Assembly: GCA_900095095.1 (NCBI GenBank)
Contig: FMBT01000336.1
Location: 241,350-305,349, forward strand
Source of the DNA: Fragilariopsis cylindrus CCMP1102
Taxonomy: Eukaryota; Bacillariophyta; Bacillariophyceae; Bacillariales; Bacillariaceae
Length of the DNA stretch: 64,000 nt
Direction: 5' to 3'
Shown: in pieces, positions 20,956-32,315 of the stretch
How the letters are laid out: the number at the start of each line of letters is the position of its first letter
Position numbering within the stretch: the first letter of the stretch is position 1
Program-made: the position numbers and the translations under genes
The notes under the pieces: generated by a model
The model's database searches: none
What the model was told of the DNA's origin: nothing
The model's input: only the letters and a program-made list of their open reading frames with translations

Positions 20956-22366
20956 TTAAATGCTGAACAGCATAAGGGATGCAGCAATGAATAACAATCC
21001 GAACAGGAAGGAGTATGTCACATGTTTCGGATTGGCAGCGTATTTGTGTGCGGTGGGTAATAATTCATCAATGGATATCACAGTCATCATACCAGAAACA
21101 AGTCCAAATAGAATACCATTGGCAGTACCCGAGATACCATCATATAAGATTAACCACACCACTAGAGCACCGATGGGTTCGGTCAGTCCCGATAAGGTAC
21201 CCCACATGAAGGAATAAAATCGTCGTCCGGTGGCATAATACAGTGGCATCGCGACACATAACCCTTCTGGAACATTATGAACAGCAATACCGACGGCCAA
21301 GGCAATACCCACCGATGGTTCGGTAGTGTAGGCCAGGTATGTGACCATCCCCTCGGGAAAGTTATGAATAGCAATCGAGGCTGCCATTGCCCAACCCATA
21401 TGTGATAATTCATTCCCCTCATCACTCACAACAGCCAATTCCGCTCCTGAGTCATCTTCTGTGGTCCGGCCTGTTTCAAGGCCTGTTTCTGCTTTGATGT
21501 CTTCGCTGCTTTCATCAGCAGCAGCATCAGCAACGACACCCTCTTCCTTTTCTTTTTCATCGGCACGTACTTTACTTTCGAAATCTTCCCGCATCTTATC
21601 AATAGCATTCGCATCATGTGGATGACAATGATCATGGGGAGTTTCGTTTGTTGTTGTACCACCAGAATGCTTTTTCGAATCCCATGCCAATAAATAATCC
21701 ACAACCACATCCAGCGCCATCATTAAAAGACATCCACCAAAGAAGGACAATGTAGCATAAATAAAAGCATCTCCATCTTCGAATCCATCTTCCGAGAAAC
21801 TGAAATAAAAACAACACAACAAGAAATAAAAGAGATAGGATGTGTTAATAAATAAGGCCTAAAGTTTTCAAAGGTAAAAAACAAAACTTATAAAAACAAA
21901 TAAAAACTTACCCCACTACAGCCTTTTGATAGATATCCACTAAGGAAATGTAGACCATAATACCAGCCGCAAATCCTAACGATATCGCCAAAATACTTGG
22001 TTTCGCTAAGTTGGCAAGTACTGGAAAAAATACCACCGCTGTTATTTATTTATTTCATTTTTGTTGGTCCGATTCAGGTTTAACGACGACGACGACGACG
22101 ATGAAAAAGGGAAGGAAGAAGGAGGAATGTATGGATGTGCGTGAGAGAAGGGAGGGCGGGAGAGAGCGTAGTGATTATGATTTGGTTGTTGTACACAAGA
22201 ACCTGAACGAGAATCATGAAATGAAATGGGACAACACCCATCAACAGTGATAACAGTAGCAATAGCAAGACGATTGCGAAATGCGTAACTTACATGAACC
22301 GATCGCAGTACATGCACCGGCGGCGATAACCAATAGAAAGGCAGCTGTTTCTCTAGAAATAGCCAT
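20956..22366 (-). CDS. ZIP-family divalent metal transporter; three exons
   Basis: Exons on the minus strand are 22366-22294, 22020-21912 and 21799-20956; all introns have GTAAG donors and CAG acceptors and the frame joins exactly to 341 residues. The first two exons supply the first membrane helices (ETAAFLLVIAAGACTAIGS; LAISLGFAAGIMVYISLVDI). A loop rich in His (TPHDHCHPHD) and then acidic residues separates helix 3 from the core. The metal site motifs are IAIHNFPEGMVTY (about residue 205) and IAVHNVPEGLCVA (about 235), the paired HNxPEG signature of the ZupT/ZIP branch that moves Zn, Fe or Mn into the cytosol. Which membrane it sits in is not evident. The first intron contains a (GAC/GTC)n run. 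Confidence 0.9.
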
Positions 22367-22506
22367 GATGATCAAGAATAGTTAGTCTATGCTGATGTAA
22401 TAGAGATTGATTACAACACAATTGAGGTGTACTGTAATTAGATGATGTGTAGTAAATTAAAAATTCTCTTTTTAATTTTGTGTGATGTACAACAAAGCAT
22501 GGAACG

Positions 22507-23077
22507 GTAGGCCACAAAGAAGTATTCCTTGCATTTCAGTGGTACGCACATCAGGCTAAACATGTTGTACTACTGAAATTTGAAATCTTGACACGAGATC
22601 TAGTCTTGAAGCAATCAGGCCAGCGAAGGAAGACAGATTAAATAAATGTACTCGTACTTGTACACATCATGTATTATTATTTGTACTTGTATTTGTTCAA
22701 AGGCCTCTTGAATGGCCTATTTGATTTTAGTGCGATAATTGTAATCGTACTCGCGCTTAGTACTGTAGATGTTGTTACAGCTGTAGGAAATTAAAAAAAA
22801 TCTATTCTAAATCGTAGGCCACAAGAAGGCGTATTCCTTGCACATGCCGGAACTGAAAATGTAATCTTGACACGAGATTTAGTTCAAGGTACAGCGAAGG
22901 AAGACAGATTATACTTTATCAATGGTACAGATGCTGTATAAATGTAAGGACATGCGCCAGTAGAAATCATGACACCTCCCTTAGTCGCGCGGAAATACCG
23001 TTGTACAAAAAATGATGTGAAGTACTTGTACTTTGTACTTGTTCAAAGGCCTCTTTGAAAGGCCTCTTGGATTTTAG
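22507..23077 (+). repeat. Diverged direct duplication, about 230-260 bp per copy
   Basis: Both copies carry GTAGGCCACAA, GTATTCCTTGCA, ATCTTGACACGAGAT, CAGCGAAGGAAGACAGATTA and end with TTGTTCAAAGGCCTC and GATTTTAGT. A further fragment of the last block (GGCCTCTTTCAAACGCCTCT) occurs at 27160-27195. Confidence 0.75.
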
Positions 23078-23080
23078 TAA

Positions 23081-23730
23081 TATTTCTAATTATGGGCTCA
23101 CTTACTGATAGCAATGAGAAGAAATCGAAATTTTGCACATTTAAGAAATGAGAAGAACCGGTAATTTTGCGAAAAAGAAGAATTTTAGGAATTTCCTATT
23201 TCTAGTTATGGGCTGACTATTGGATTATATTTTCGGAATAATGGACTTTCGAAGCATCTAACTAATAATAGTAAGAATGTGGACTAGGAAAATTCTGCGA
23301 AAAAAGAAGAAATATTGGGAATTCATATTTCTAGTTATGGGCTCACTGGATACATGTATGATTGTTAATGGACTTCGAAGCATCTCTAATAGTAAGTATG
23401 TGGACTAGGAAAATTCTGCGAAAAAAGAAGAAATTGGGAATTTGATATTTCTAGTTATGGGCTCACTGGATTGATTCATGTATGATTGTTAATGGACTTC
23501 GAAGCATCTCTAATAGTAAGAATGTGGACTAGGAAAATTCTGCGAAAAAAGAAGAGATTGGGAATTTAATATTTCTAGTTATGGGCTCACTGGATACATG
23601 TATGATTGTTAATGGACTTCGAAGCATCTCTAATAGTAAGTATGTGGACTAGGAAAATTCTGCGAAAAAAGAAGAAAGTGGGAATTTAATATTTCTAGTT
23701 ATGGGCTCACTGGATTGATTCATGTACTTA
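23081..23730 (+). repeat. Satellite-like tandem array, period 120-124 bp
   Basis: CTAGTTATGGGCTCACTGG recurs at about 23331, 23451, 23575 and 23695. More diverged units lie upstream at about 23085 and 23210. Each unit carries GGACTTCGAAGCATCTCTAA, TAGTAAGTATGTGGACTAGG and AAAATTCTGCGAAAAAAGAA. Units alternate in length because TTGATTC is present in every other copy, which suggests a two-unit higher-order repeat. Confidence 0.9.
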
Positions 23731-24172
23731 TGATTGTTCTGGGTGATCGAAGCGTGCTGATGCCGGTCGAAGCTGCTGTACTCGTTCATCATTTCGCTAT
23801 TCGCATATCGTCGCCCTCATTCATCGTTTAGGAAAGAGAAAGTTACATAAGGCGCTGTGATCACTATCGATTTGTTCTTTGATGTCATGTTGCTGTTTGT
23901 TGTCGTGATTTTACGAGGAACAACACAACGAGGCTTCATAATGGAGAGGAAAGAAAGAAGGATGTGTCGCAATTCTTTTATTGCAAAGTTGAGAGATCAT
24001 GTTAATGAGCTCATAACATCAACAATCGCAACAACGCGAAGACAATAAATACAAAACATAACCAAACACAAACTCGACGATCAACCAATAAAGAAAGCGT
24101 AACTCAAATCTCAGACAACAACTACCAGACAACAATTTATTAGCAACACATACTCAAAACAAGAACAAAAGA

Positions 24173-25039
24173 ATGAATTATTCTACAGCCATCATCCTAC
24201 TTCTGTCAACACAAATTACTACCTTCTCCCAAGCTGCACATTTTCGTGGCACGGCAATAGTGACCTCTGACACCGACTTTGATACACAGCGCCAAGAGCT
24301 TTTACAATATTATCCTCATGCCACGGTCAGTAACATTAAACTCATCAACAAATGTACAGAAGATGTAACGGTAGACGGGTGGCCAAGTATCGGGGCTAAT
24401 GGAGGAACATTCAGTCCATCAGGACCAATGGTCCCAACAAACCCCTTTTCCCAAGCTGGCACACGTCTTAGTTACTGGTATACTTCGGCAGAGGATAGTA
24501 CGTACTCTGTCATTGAACTTAATCTGAGTAAGGCGGAACGTGGTAGCTACTTTGGTCCCAATACAGAGATTGGTCATATCAGCTTCAGCGATTACGATGG
24601 ATTTTCCATCGCCTCTCAACTCAAGGCAATGAACAGGGATGGTTCACCAGCTTGTCTCGATTCAGGGATGAAGACGACTTATCTTCCTCCAACGAAACAA
24701 GTTGATGGTACCTTTGCCTGTCCTTACAGTCTCAAGCCGATTCATAATAGTCTGTGTGCATCAAGCGACTATAAGAAAACCAACCAAGTAATCAAAGATC
24801 ACAGTTGGGCTTGGAACCCTGACTACTCATGGACCAAGGATTATTTCACAAGCGAGCAAACTCGGCCTAACGGAGGGAACACGGCAGCCGTAAATTACTG
24901 GTGTGAGGATCGTGTGTGTGAGAATCTCCCCACTTATCCTCAGCCAGTCGGAGCGCTCATTTATTGTTTCAGTGATATTATTGATACTGTTGAGATTACG
25001 TTCTGTCCATCTAATGAGGGAAGTTTCTTTGAAAACTAG
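24173..25039 (+). CDS. Secreted thaumatin-like protein, divergent
   Basis: A 288-residue protein with a clear signal peptide (MNYSTAIILLLSTQITTFSQ, cleavage near AAH). The mature part reads SNIKLINKCTEDVTVDGWPS early on, like the first strands of thaumatin/osmotin domains. FSDYDGFSIASQL in the middle compares with the family's x-VDGFN-L-P motif, and VEITFCPS at the end matches the terminal I-TFCP. Cysteines are fewer than the sixteen of plant thaumatin-like proteins, so the call is a distant one. No transmembrane tail. Such proteins are extracellular and bind or cleave glucans in some lineages; a specific role here is not shown. Confidence 0.55.
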   Translation: MNYSTAIILLLSTQITTFSQAAHFRGTAIVTSDTDFDTQRQELLQYYPHATVSNIKLINKCTEDVTVDGWPSIGANGGTFSPSGPMVPTNPFSQAGTRLSYWYTSAEDSTYSVIELNLSKAERGSYFGPNTEIGHISFSDYDGFSIASQLKAMNRDGSPACLDSGMKTTYLPPTKQVDGTFACPYSLKPIHNSLCASSDYKKTNQVIKDHSWAWNPDYSWTKDYFTSEQTRPNGGNTAAVNYWCEDRVCENLPTYPQPVGALIYCFSDIIDTVEITFCPSNEGSFFEN

Positions 25040-25694
25040 AGACCAGCAGAGATGATCTATACTGATGGAGCAGTAATAAGGATTACCAAAACAAAAAAAA
25101 ACCAAAAAAGAAAATAAAAAGTAAAAAAATTGAGCCTAAAGTGGGATCCAGACAAGAAAAAAAACCAAAAAGTTGATGAAAGAGTTAGAATGATGACTGC
25201 CCTCGCTATTTAATAGTAACACTATATAGATTCTGCTGTTTTATTACAAATATATTTCTTTCCACCCAATAATACATTATAATCCCATCCTTCTAGATAG
25301 ATACCTAGATAATTAATTGGTATATTCTTATTTGGTATGAATCTGTTGAGGTATGTGACTAATGAATACATTGTTACATTGACACATGCATTTGCATTGA
25401 TGGGGTGGTTGCAATCAGAGTTGCTAATGCCAATGTTTTCTACACCAGCTCTGGCCCTGATATGTCAATATATGCTCTGGATACTTGTCTTTTGTTTTAG
25501 CATCCCACCAATTATATACAAATGCAATGATACGATCATCAAACACAACGTTGTCTGATCTTGCAGTATATGAAGGAGGTATATCAGCAATCCTTTGGCC
25601 CTCAATACATTTTTCTGATGAACCAATGAATTATTCCTTCTTCAATGAGTATGGTTCAATCTCATTCGTTGTATTATTATACCGCAATACCAAA
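25040..25694. other. Intergenic between convergent genes
   Basis: Low-complexity A-rich block (25085-25175) then AT-rich sequence. Short frames at 25337-25799 lack support and partly overlap the last exon of the minus-strand gene. Confidence 0.5.
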
Positions 25695-26613
25695 TCAACA
25701 ATATCCATAACTACTTGGTTCAATATAAGATCCATCAGGAATAGGCAACCCTACATTCTGTCTACCATAGTAAGTAAACATATCCTAAAGCAGAATTAAC
25801 CCCAAATAATGCAACACCCGAAAAGTATTTGCCATTTCATACCTTTATACCATGTGTAGGATAATATAACATTGGATGCAATAATATACCAGCAACTGTA
25901 GTCAAATTATCACTCATTATTGTTTGCATAGATTGTGTCATACCATCTAATCCATATAAATGTTCCATGATTGGTCCATACAGATTTTTTGGTGCAATAT
26001 AGCCTACTGATGCGCCAATGCCTAATCCACAGATATATGGTGTTTGTAATGTCTTGTTACTATTGTTGTTGTTTGGTTCACCACATGCTAAATCAACTAT
26101 ACCATATAAACTACCAGCAACAACAGCATTACCAAGTGCAAATGGCACCATGATTGAAGCTACACTCCCATGATGCAACGTAGGTAGTATCGTCCATGTA
26201 GTAAATGATAATACAGTTCCCCATTGACCTACCATAGCTTGACGCATATGCTCATTGGGGATTGTAATACAAAGTACCAAGTATAAAAACCCAAGTGCAG
26301 GAAATGATGGTGTTGCCAATGCTGTTGTTGATGATACTAATGATATACGAATTGGTAGTGGTGGTTGATGGCGGTGTTTGATTATATTGGTATTAGTAGT
26401 AGAGGTAACATTATCGTGTGTTGGGTTCTTTGTAGATTGGAAAAGTGGATATGAATGAGATATACAACGATGACGATGTATAGAAGTAGGTTTGCCTATA
26501 ATAAGACGTGATAGTCTATGTTGATGACAACTTTGATTGATATTGATCGTCCATTTCTTTGAAGCAAATGTTTGAGTACTACTACACCATAATGTAATTA
26601 TTGAGAATGACAT
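25695..26613 (-). CDS. Glycine-rich integral membrane protein of unknown function; two exons
   Basis: Exon 1 (26613-25843) ends at a GTATGA donor and exon 2 (25784-25695) follows a TGCTTTAG acceptor; the frame is kept and the protein has 286 residues ending GSYIEPSSYGYC. The 58-nt intron is short. The first 85 residues are basic and Ser/His-rich, possibly an organelle presequence (TLWCSSTQTFASKKW). Four hydrophobic stretches follow: FPALGFLYLVLCITI, WGTVLSFTTWTILP, VPFALGNAVVAGSLYGIVDL and YICGLGIGASVGYIAP. Exon 2 adds a soluble tail. I do not recognise the family. Without the intron the chain would stop one codon after the splice junction, so the spliced model is preferred. Confidence 0.6.
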
Positions 26614-27604
26614 AATAATTTAGAGAATCTTTAAAATCAGCAACTCTCTCTCTTCGGTCCATATATACCTATGGCCATCATCGGCACATCTAGCTTGCTT
26701 GCTCACACCTCCTTGTACCCAACAAACATACATATTTCATTTCACTCAGGTCAGGTCACAGGTCCTCTACCAAGTGAAATAAGGGCTGCTCTAATTGGAA
26801 CCGGTACTCAGAAATAGTGAGAGCTATGTATGATTCCCTGAGGATAAGGGGACAAATCGCCCCCCTAGCCTATATTATATACACTATGGTAATACATGTA
26901 AAATAATATGTAGTCCTAAGTACCTTTCTGATTTCCAGAGGCTCAGCCCTCAGTCTCAAACTTTTTACCATGACGCATCTCGTCCCCTATCTTCTACTAC
27001 GCTTGCTCCATTACTACAATGATTGGTATGTGCTTGCTTCAGTCGTGCTTTACGCACTTTCAAAACCAAGAAATCTCGCGGCACCCTTTCGGGGTTTGAG
27101 AGAAACTATAGATAAAGGAATCCTTTTTTTTCATTTTTCTGCTTGATGTAAGATTCCAAGGGCCTCTTTCAAACGCCTCTTGGATTTTCTTAAGTGAGAA
27201 GTACAATTATTATGTTTAGGATGGATGGTTGTTATCGACGCGCATAGCAAATGTGTATCACGTGATAGGAGGATTTTGGTCTGTCAGTCGTCCGCGTAAA
27301 AATCATGTCAAAATTTCAAATATTATTTTTCTCGCGTTCATGTTTGGTCATGACTTAATTTCGTGGGACTCAAAACTAAACTCACTGTGAAAAACAAGTC
27401 CATCATTCGATGAAAATTTTCAATCAAAAATGATTATATATATTACGCGTGTATTCAACAGAAACAGTTAGTATATTCCTACTCCTGGACCAAATTTTGT
27501 CTAGAAAATATATCTAAATTTTAATTTGGAATGAATAGTTTGTAAGTTGCATGCCGTTGAAAGTACTATAATTTTACTAGTAATGTCAAGTAAATTGTGA
27601 AATC
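26614..27604. other. Intergenic, no gene seen
   Basis: Includes the GGCCTCTTTCAAACGCCTCT fragment shared with the duplication at 22.5-23.1 kb. Otherwise plain AT-rich sequence. Confidence 0.5.
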
Positions 27605-28653
27605 TCAATTAAAATTCGATCCGTAATAGTCTTCGAACACACTTTGGGCGATTTCTGTGTGACTGGTCTTAAAGATTGGTACATAGCACCGAGCCATTTC
27701 CAGTGAGTTTTTGTTAATCTTGACGTTCGATTGAATACGAATTCTCGAAGCTTTCGCGACGTCAAACGATTGCACACGGAGGCTTGGTTCCACTTTTTGA
27801 ATCTCTGCAATAGAGACTCGGTGAGAAGTACAATCATTTGATTCCTGGCTGGACGTCGCTTCACGGCTCACAATGACGAAATATCTTGCCTGGTATCGAG
27901 CTGGGTTTTTATGAAACTTTCGAAAGGAGCCACCATTAAACGAATTGTACTTGAGCTTCTTTTCAAATGTAGCGTCCGACGACACTGATTTGATCTCGTA
28001 CGATGCCATACAATTCTTACACACGACATCTGCCCAGGATGAAGAGGAATCAAAGCCACCATTCCAGTACAACTGATGACGGCACCCGCACGATCTGCAT
28101 GGCATTTGGTCTATCATATGCCGGGCAACCAATGCCTCGTAGACATGGCCCCCTACACTAGGGGGAAATTTCCATGATTTGCGATACCAATCCTCGGCTG
28201 AGTATGCAGTTACGTCAAACGTTTTAACGGATCGAGCTGATTTGGCGTGTATTTTTTTGCCGCATTCTATTGACAAAGAATAGTCTTTCCTGTTCTTCTA
28301 TCGAAGCGATGGTAGAAGGGTTTGTACGAGTTGAACTCTATCGAGTCATTCGTATCAAAAAATATCTCATCGTTCGAACTTTCCAATTCATTACGAAGAA
28401 CTTGGCGAACTGCTTCTGTGATGTCTTTTGATAGCACTCCATCATTGGCAGATATATGATTGATAGAGATGGGTGCGCCAGAATCTGGCTTCGAGTTTTC
28501 AACAGCTTCTTCCACGGCTTCGTCCCCAAATGCATTATGTTCCTCGTTGTAGGTCGGGTCGAAACCCCATTCCTTCAAGTTCTTGATAATCCCCTCACGC
28601 ACATCGCTCTCGGACACAGGGATTTGGTTGGTGATGCTACTTCTTTCCGACAT
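27605..28653 (-). pseudogene. PD-(D/E)XK nuclease-like protein, interrupted by a frameshift
   Basis: Two overlapping open frames on the minus strand appear to be one protein. The first (28653-28267, 128 codons) begins MSERSSITNQIPVSESDVRE and is acidic and probably regulatory or linker. The second (from about 28316 down to 27605) carries GGHVYEALVARHM, then CRSCGCRH and SSWADVVCKNCMASYEIKS. The paired C-x-x-C motifs look like a zinc-binding site. The D...E-x-K arrangement within WADVV...YEIKS fits the PD-(D/E)XK nuclease fold seen in restriction and repair enzymes. The frames overlap around 28270-28316 and need one indel to join; A7 at about 28252-28259 is nearby. No intron of reasonable length fits. 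I infer either a decayed gene or an indel in the assembly; the nuclease assignment rests on motifs only. Confidence 0.5.
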
Positions 28654-29498
28654 GGCGATAAAAAGTACTGTGTAGTATTATCGGATTTGATATTTGCTTT
28701 GAATGCAAAAAGAGACAAATAACTTGTGTATGAGAGGATCCGCTGTGTTGATCTGCGTTGATCGACCTACCGACCTTATCCCAAAACAAACAGTTGTTTC
28801 GGGTCTCGTGATGGAGTCGGCCACGCAAGTGGCGATTCTTCGCCCACATCAAGTTTTCATTGGCCGGGAGACGAAAAAAAGAAAATTTCAAACCCCCCGT
28901 TGGAATAGTACTACTATATTGTGACTGTTTCCAAATAATGATACCGATTGATTGAGATCGGTTCATTTATTCATTTCGGCTTGGAGATGAACCTGAGTGA
29001 GTGAGTCGACCACGCGTGTTTCTCCAAACTAGGTTTTTACGTGTAAATACTTTGAATGAATCGGAGACTTGCGTCATGTCTCCTCCAAACTCTCCCCACC
29101 GCAAGGTGAAGCTATTATAAGCTTCTACAACGCTCTGCTAGAATGTTTTCTATCTTCTACTGCTATTAGTAATGCTGTATCCCTTATTATCATTATTCGT
29201 TTAAGAAGAAAAGAAGATTAACTTCAGACTTAGGTTACACTATACTACTCTTTCATTCTTTAGAGGAAAAAGTACTATATCTTGATTACAATTAAATGCG
29301 ATAATAATAAATAGAGATGTTTACAGCATTTTCTTTCATTTACGCATAGATCACTTCTTATGTAAGGTGAAATTAGTTGTGTTTCAAACAAAGAACAAGT
29401 GATCCATAATTGCACTCTACCGCAAAAAGGTCTGGGGGTGGGATCAAATAATTATGGTACCATATATTGTACTATACTATTTGTATTATTATGTTACG
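28654..29498. other. Intergenic, no gene seen
   Basis: No credible frame; 5' flank of the nuclease-like gene and 3' flank of the next minus-strand gene. Confidence 0.5.
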
Positions 29499-29912
29499 TT
29501 AGGGAAGCAACAGAGCTACCAGAGAAAGTCCTCCCAGCAGTATGTTGCCTTTCGCACCCGATAAGCATCCAGCATCGTACTTGCACCATGTTTCCACGGT
29601 ATGAGTGATCACAATCAGGAATGCTAGCGGCGACCACGTCACGTGCAACGCTTCGGGCGATTCGAAATCCGCACAGCGACTGCTCCAAAAACCAGTCGGC
29701 ACGTCCGTGACAAAGAGACAAGTGACACCCACGAACGCTACCCACAGACCGGTAATACGCCAAATCATGATATCAAACTTAGTCTTCCTAGTAGCTGCTG
29801 TGCGACCCTCGATTTTCGAAATGATGGTTAGGTGACGAAAGAAAAGGAACGGACTCCAGAGAAGCATCAGGATGCCGTTAATAGCAATTGCAGGGCGAAG
29901 GAACGAGGACAT
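29499..29912 (-). CDS. Small membrane protein of unknown function
   Basis: A 137-residue protein with four likely membrane helices: AIAINGILMLLWSPFLFF, IMIWRITGLWVAFVGVTCLF, ALHVTWSPLAFLIVITHTVE and a C-terminal GGLSLVALLL. A Cys-bearing loop (SSRCADFESPEAL) lies between helices 2 and 3. I recognise no family. The ATG is 14 codons upstream of the first helix, and the coding strand is divergent from the kinase gene that starts 415 bp away. Confidence 0.55.
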   Translation of the reverse strand: MSSFLRPAIAINGILMLLWSPFLFFRHLTIISKIEGRTAATRKTKFDIMIWRITGLWVAFVGVTCLFVTDVPTGFWSSRCADFESPEALHVTWSPLAFLIVITHTVETWCKYDAGCLSGAKGNILLGGLSLVALLLP

Positions 29913-30326
29913 TATTACTGAGAATATTTTTATATAGTGGACGACAGCAATAGTTATGCAATTTGTGGCAATTAATGGCCCTGGTGCTATTACTCTTTGC
30001 CTTTCTCTCTCTCTCTCTCTCTCTGTATTGTACGATGGATATCTTTCTCTCCTTCTCTTTATTCTTGGATATGAAATAAGAAATTACAATTCTTGCTCAC
30101 ACGAATAGAATAGATTTTTTTTATCTATGCCCCTTTATTGAAGATCTCTTATTTTTTCATCTGTTTTGATTTGAGCACAATACGGTAAGTTACGGTAATT
30201 CAAGAAGCTTTTCGACTTCGAAGCTTGGACCAGCATGAGAAATAACGAGAGAGGCAACATCAAAAGACAGCATAGTCCTATACCCTATACTAATACCGTA
30301 TCAACACAAGTGTTTATACTACTATA
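29913..30326. promoter_or_regulatory. Divergent promoter region with a CT microsatellite
   Basis: Separates two divergent genes. A (CT)n tract lies at 30003-30024. No specific binding site can be named. Confidence 0.4.
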
Positions 30327-32192
30327 ATGTTAGATCCAACCGTTGTTGCTGCCTGTGATCTGGCGGTAAATTTCGTGTTTGGTCCGACAGCCACATACCG
30401 ACCGATTGGTTCGGCAGCCGATACTGCCTTTTCAGGATCAGCGGTCATCGAACTTGAGGTTCTTGTTGTGATACCAAAAACAAAAACGACGAAACCGACG
30501 ACGACGACGATGACTAACGGTAAGAATAATGCTCATAATACAAATACAACACGTGTTGTTTTGAAGCATAGTGCTGTTCGAACCTTATCAAAATCTTTTG
30601 TCACTACTAGTACTTCCGAAGAAGAGGGTGATACTATAAAATCAAGTAAGAAATATGCAGCAGCACTGAAGGTCGATCAAAGTAGTCGTAATGAATACGC
30701 TTTTCTACAATCGTACTCGGAGAAGTTATTACAATTACCTCCTAATACTATCGACAACGACGGCATCAGCAGTAGCAATAAAAATAAAAATAAAAATGAC
30801 GATGACGAGGAAGAAGAAATCAAACTAATACAAACTAAAACAAGGATACCACGAACTTTATATGCGAGGAATCATCCCACTGAGGGAATTACATTGCTGT
30901 TAGAATCATTGTCGTCTTTTGGTGGTTGTGGTGATGATAATGATAATGATAATGATAATGATAATGATAAGGATAATGACGACCACAGCAATCGTCATCA
31001 CAGCAGGGATAACAATGCCGATAACAACGACGAGATGACGACGCCGACGACGACGACCAGTAGTAGTACCAGTAGTGGTGGTCGCGTGACTGTAATCCCT
31101 CTCGGACCAAAACTGAATGCCACCCTGGAATGGCTTGCAAATTTTCATGCAAATTTTTTACCACGATCCTTAAATCCAAATACCTTTTTGAACGATGACA
31201 ATGACAATAGTGATAGTGATTTTGCGGCAACAAAAGAAGTGAAAGAAAAAGAGGAAAAAGAAGAAGAAGAAGAAGAAAAGAAGTTATCATCCTTACTGTG
31301 GTCCATCGGGACGCATCTTTCACTTGAAAAACGATCACCAATAGAACTTCAACAACTTCCTAGAGATCTAACAGAATTTGTGGAACGATTTCAAAATATT
31401 GATAATGATCATGATAATGAGAATGATTGTTGCTGTAGCTATTTCCAAACACTACAAGCAAAACAACAGGGTCAACGAATACAAGATGTGGCAATGGATG
31501 TTGCTCACTATTTACATCCGGATAACAATCCCGCACACAAGACAATAGTTCATGGTGATTACAAACAAGGGAATATGTTCTTTGCTGCTACTGCTACTAA
31601 TAATAATAACACGACTGCTGTCACTACCACTGCCACCTCTTCTTCCAGCAGAAATAATGGTGATAAAGAGATTGACATTGACATTGATGCCGCCCATCAG
31701 CATCAGGAAAAAATTGCTGTCTTTGATTGGCAATGGACTGGACCAGGATTAGGTGCCACCGATCTTGTGTATCTTTGTGTGATGGCAGTTTCCGATGAGG
31801 CCTTGGTCGATTACGAAACGACTATACTACGACCGTATCACAACTATTTAATCCAAGCGTTAACTAACGTTACAAGGACTAATAATAATAAAAACAAGAA
31901 CGTCGGCGATGGCACTACTACCACCACCACCACCAACTACGATGAATTATACCCATACAATCATTTAATCAATGAATTTAAAATTGCGATGATTGATATA
32001 CAACGATGGATGGGTGGATCTCGATATAAATCAATGACAGTAGAAACTGTCCAAAAAGCGAAAGAAAATATCGATATCAATCATGGTATATTCCGTCGAT
32101 CGATGACACGAATTGTTTGGATATTCAAGATAGTGGATTTAGCATTAGATGATATAGAATCTGGACGAATACAATTGCTTAAACATAAATAG
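30327..32192 (+). CDS. CHK/EcKL-type small-molecule kinase (APH superfamily)
   Basis: A 621-residue single-exon protein. Lys-containing strand sequence near residue 110 (KKYAAALKVDQSSRNEYAFL) fits the N-lobe. RIPRTLYAR and ITLLLESLSSF follow, the latter as the hinge region. The catalytic loop TIVHGDYKQGNMFF (about residue 405) has the H-G-D-x-x-x-x-N motif. KIAVFDWQWTGPGLGATDLV (about 460) has the metal-binding D of the APH/choline-kinase fold, in the variant typical of the CHK kinase-like (DUF1679, ecdysteroid-kinase-like) group. It probably phosphorylates a small alcohol or amine substrate; which one is unknown. Long Asn/Asp/Thr stretches (about residues 155-165, 200-250, 290-320, 425-455) are simple-repeat insertions between conserved blocks. 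Confidence 0.8.
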   Translation: MLDPTVVAACDLAVNFVFGPTATYRPIGSAADTAFSGSAVIELEVLVVIPKTKTTKPTTTTMTNGKNNAHNTNTTRVVLKHSAVRTLSKSFVTTSTSEEEGDTIKSSKKYAAALKVDQSSRNEYAFLQSYSEKLLQLPPNTIDNDGISSSNKNKNKNDDDEEEEIKLIQTKTRIPRTLYARNHPTEGITLLLESLSSFGGCGDDNDNDNDNDNDKDNDDHSNRHHSRDNNADNNDEMTTPTTTTSSSTSSGGRVTVIPLGPKLNATLEWLANFHANFLPRSLNPNTFLNDDNDNSDSDFAATKEVKEKEEKEEEEEEKKLSSLLWSIGTHLSLEKRSPIELQQLPRDLTEFVERFQNIDNDHDNENDCCCSYFQTLQAKQQGQRIQDVAMDVAHYLHPDNNPAHKTIVHGDYKQGNMFFAATATNNNNTTAVTTTATSSSSRNNGDKEIDIDIDAAHQHQEKIAVFDWQWTGPGLGATDLVYLCVMAVSDEALVDYETTILRPYHNYLIQALTNVTRTNNNKNKNVGDGTTTTTTTNYDELYPYNHLINEFKIAMIDIQRWMGGSRYKSMTVETVQKAKENIDINHGIFRRSMTRIVWIFKIVDLALDDIESGRIQLLKHK

Positions 32193-32315
32193 TAAGAAAA
32201 TAGGGCAAACTATTATCCTTTAATGGATTATTTATTTGATAGATTTTTTATTGCATTTATTTATATACTACGGTAGTTAGTACAAATTTGATAATATGTA
32301 ATACTGTACTTTCCT
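32193..32315. other. Short convergent intergenic gap
   Basis: AT-rich 3' flank of two convergent genes; nothing else seen. Confidence 0.5.

Larger units (their letters stand above)
22367..24172. other. Repeat-rich intergenic region
   Basis: Contains a diverged 230-260-bp duplication (22507-22740 and 22812-23077), a 120-bp satellite (23081-23730) and nothing that looks coding apart from a short chance frame at 23857-24048. Confidence 0.6.

Noticed and set aside
30889-31341. Minus-strand His/Tyr-rich frames over the kinase gene
   Set aside because: Antisense of Asp/Asn simple repeats in a gene with intact catalytic motifs.
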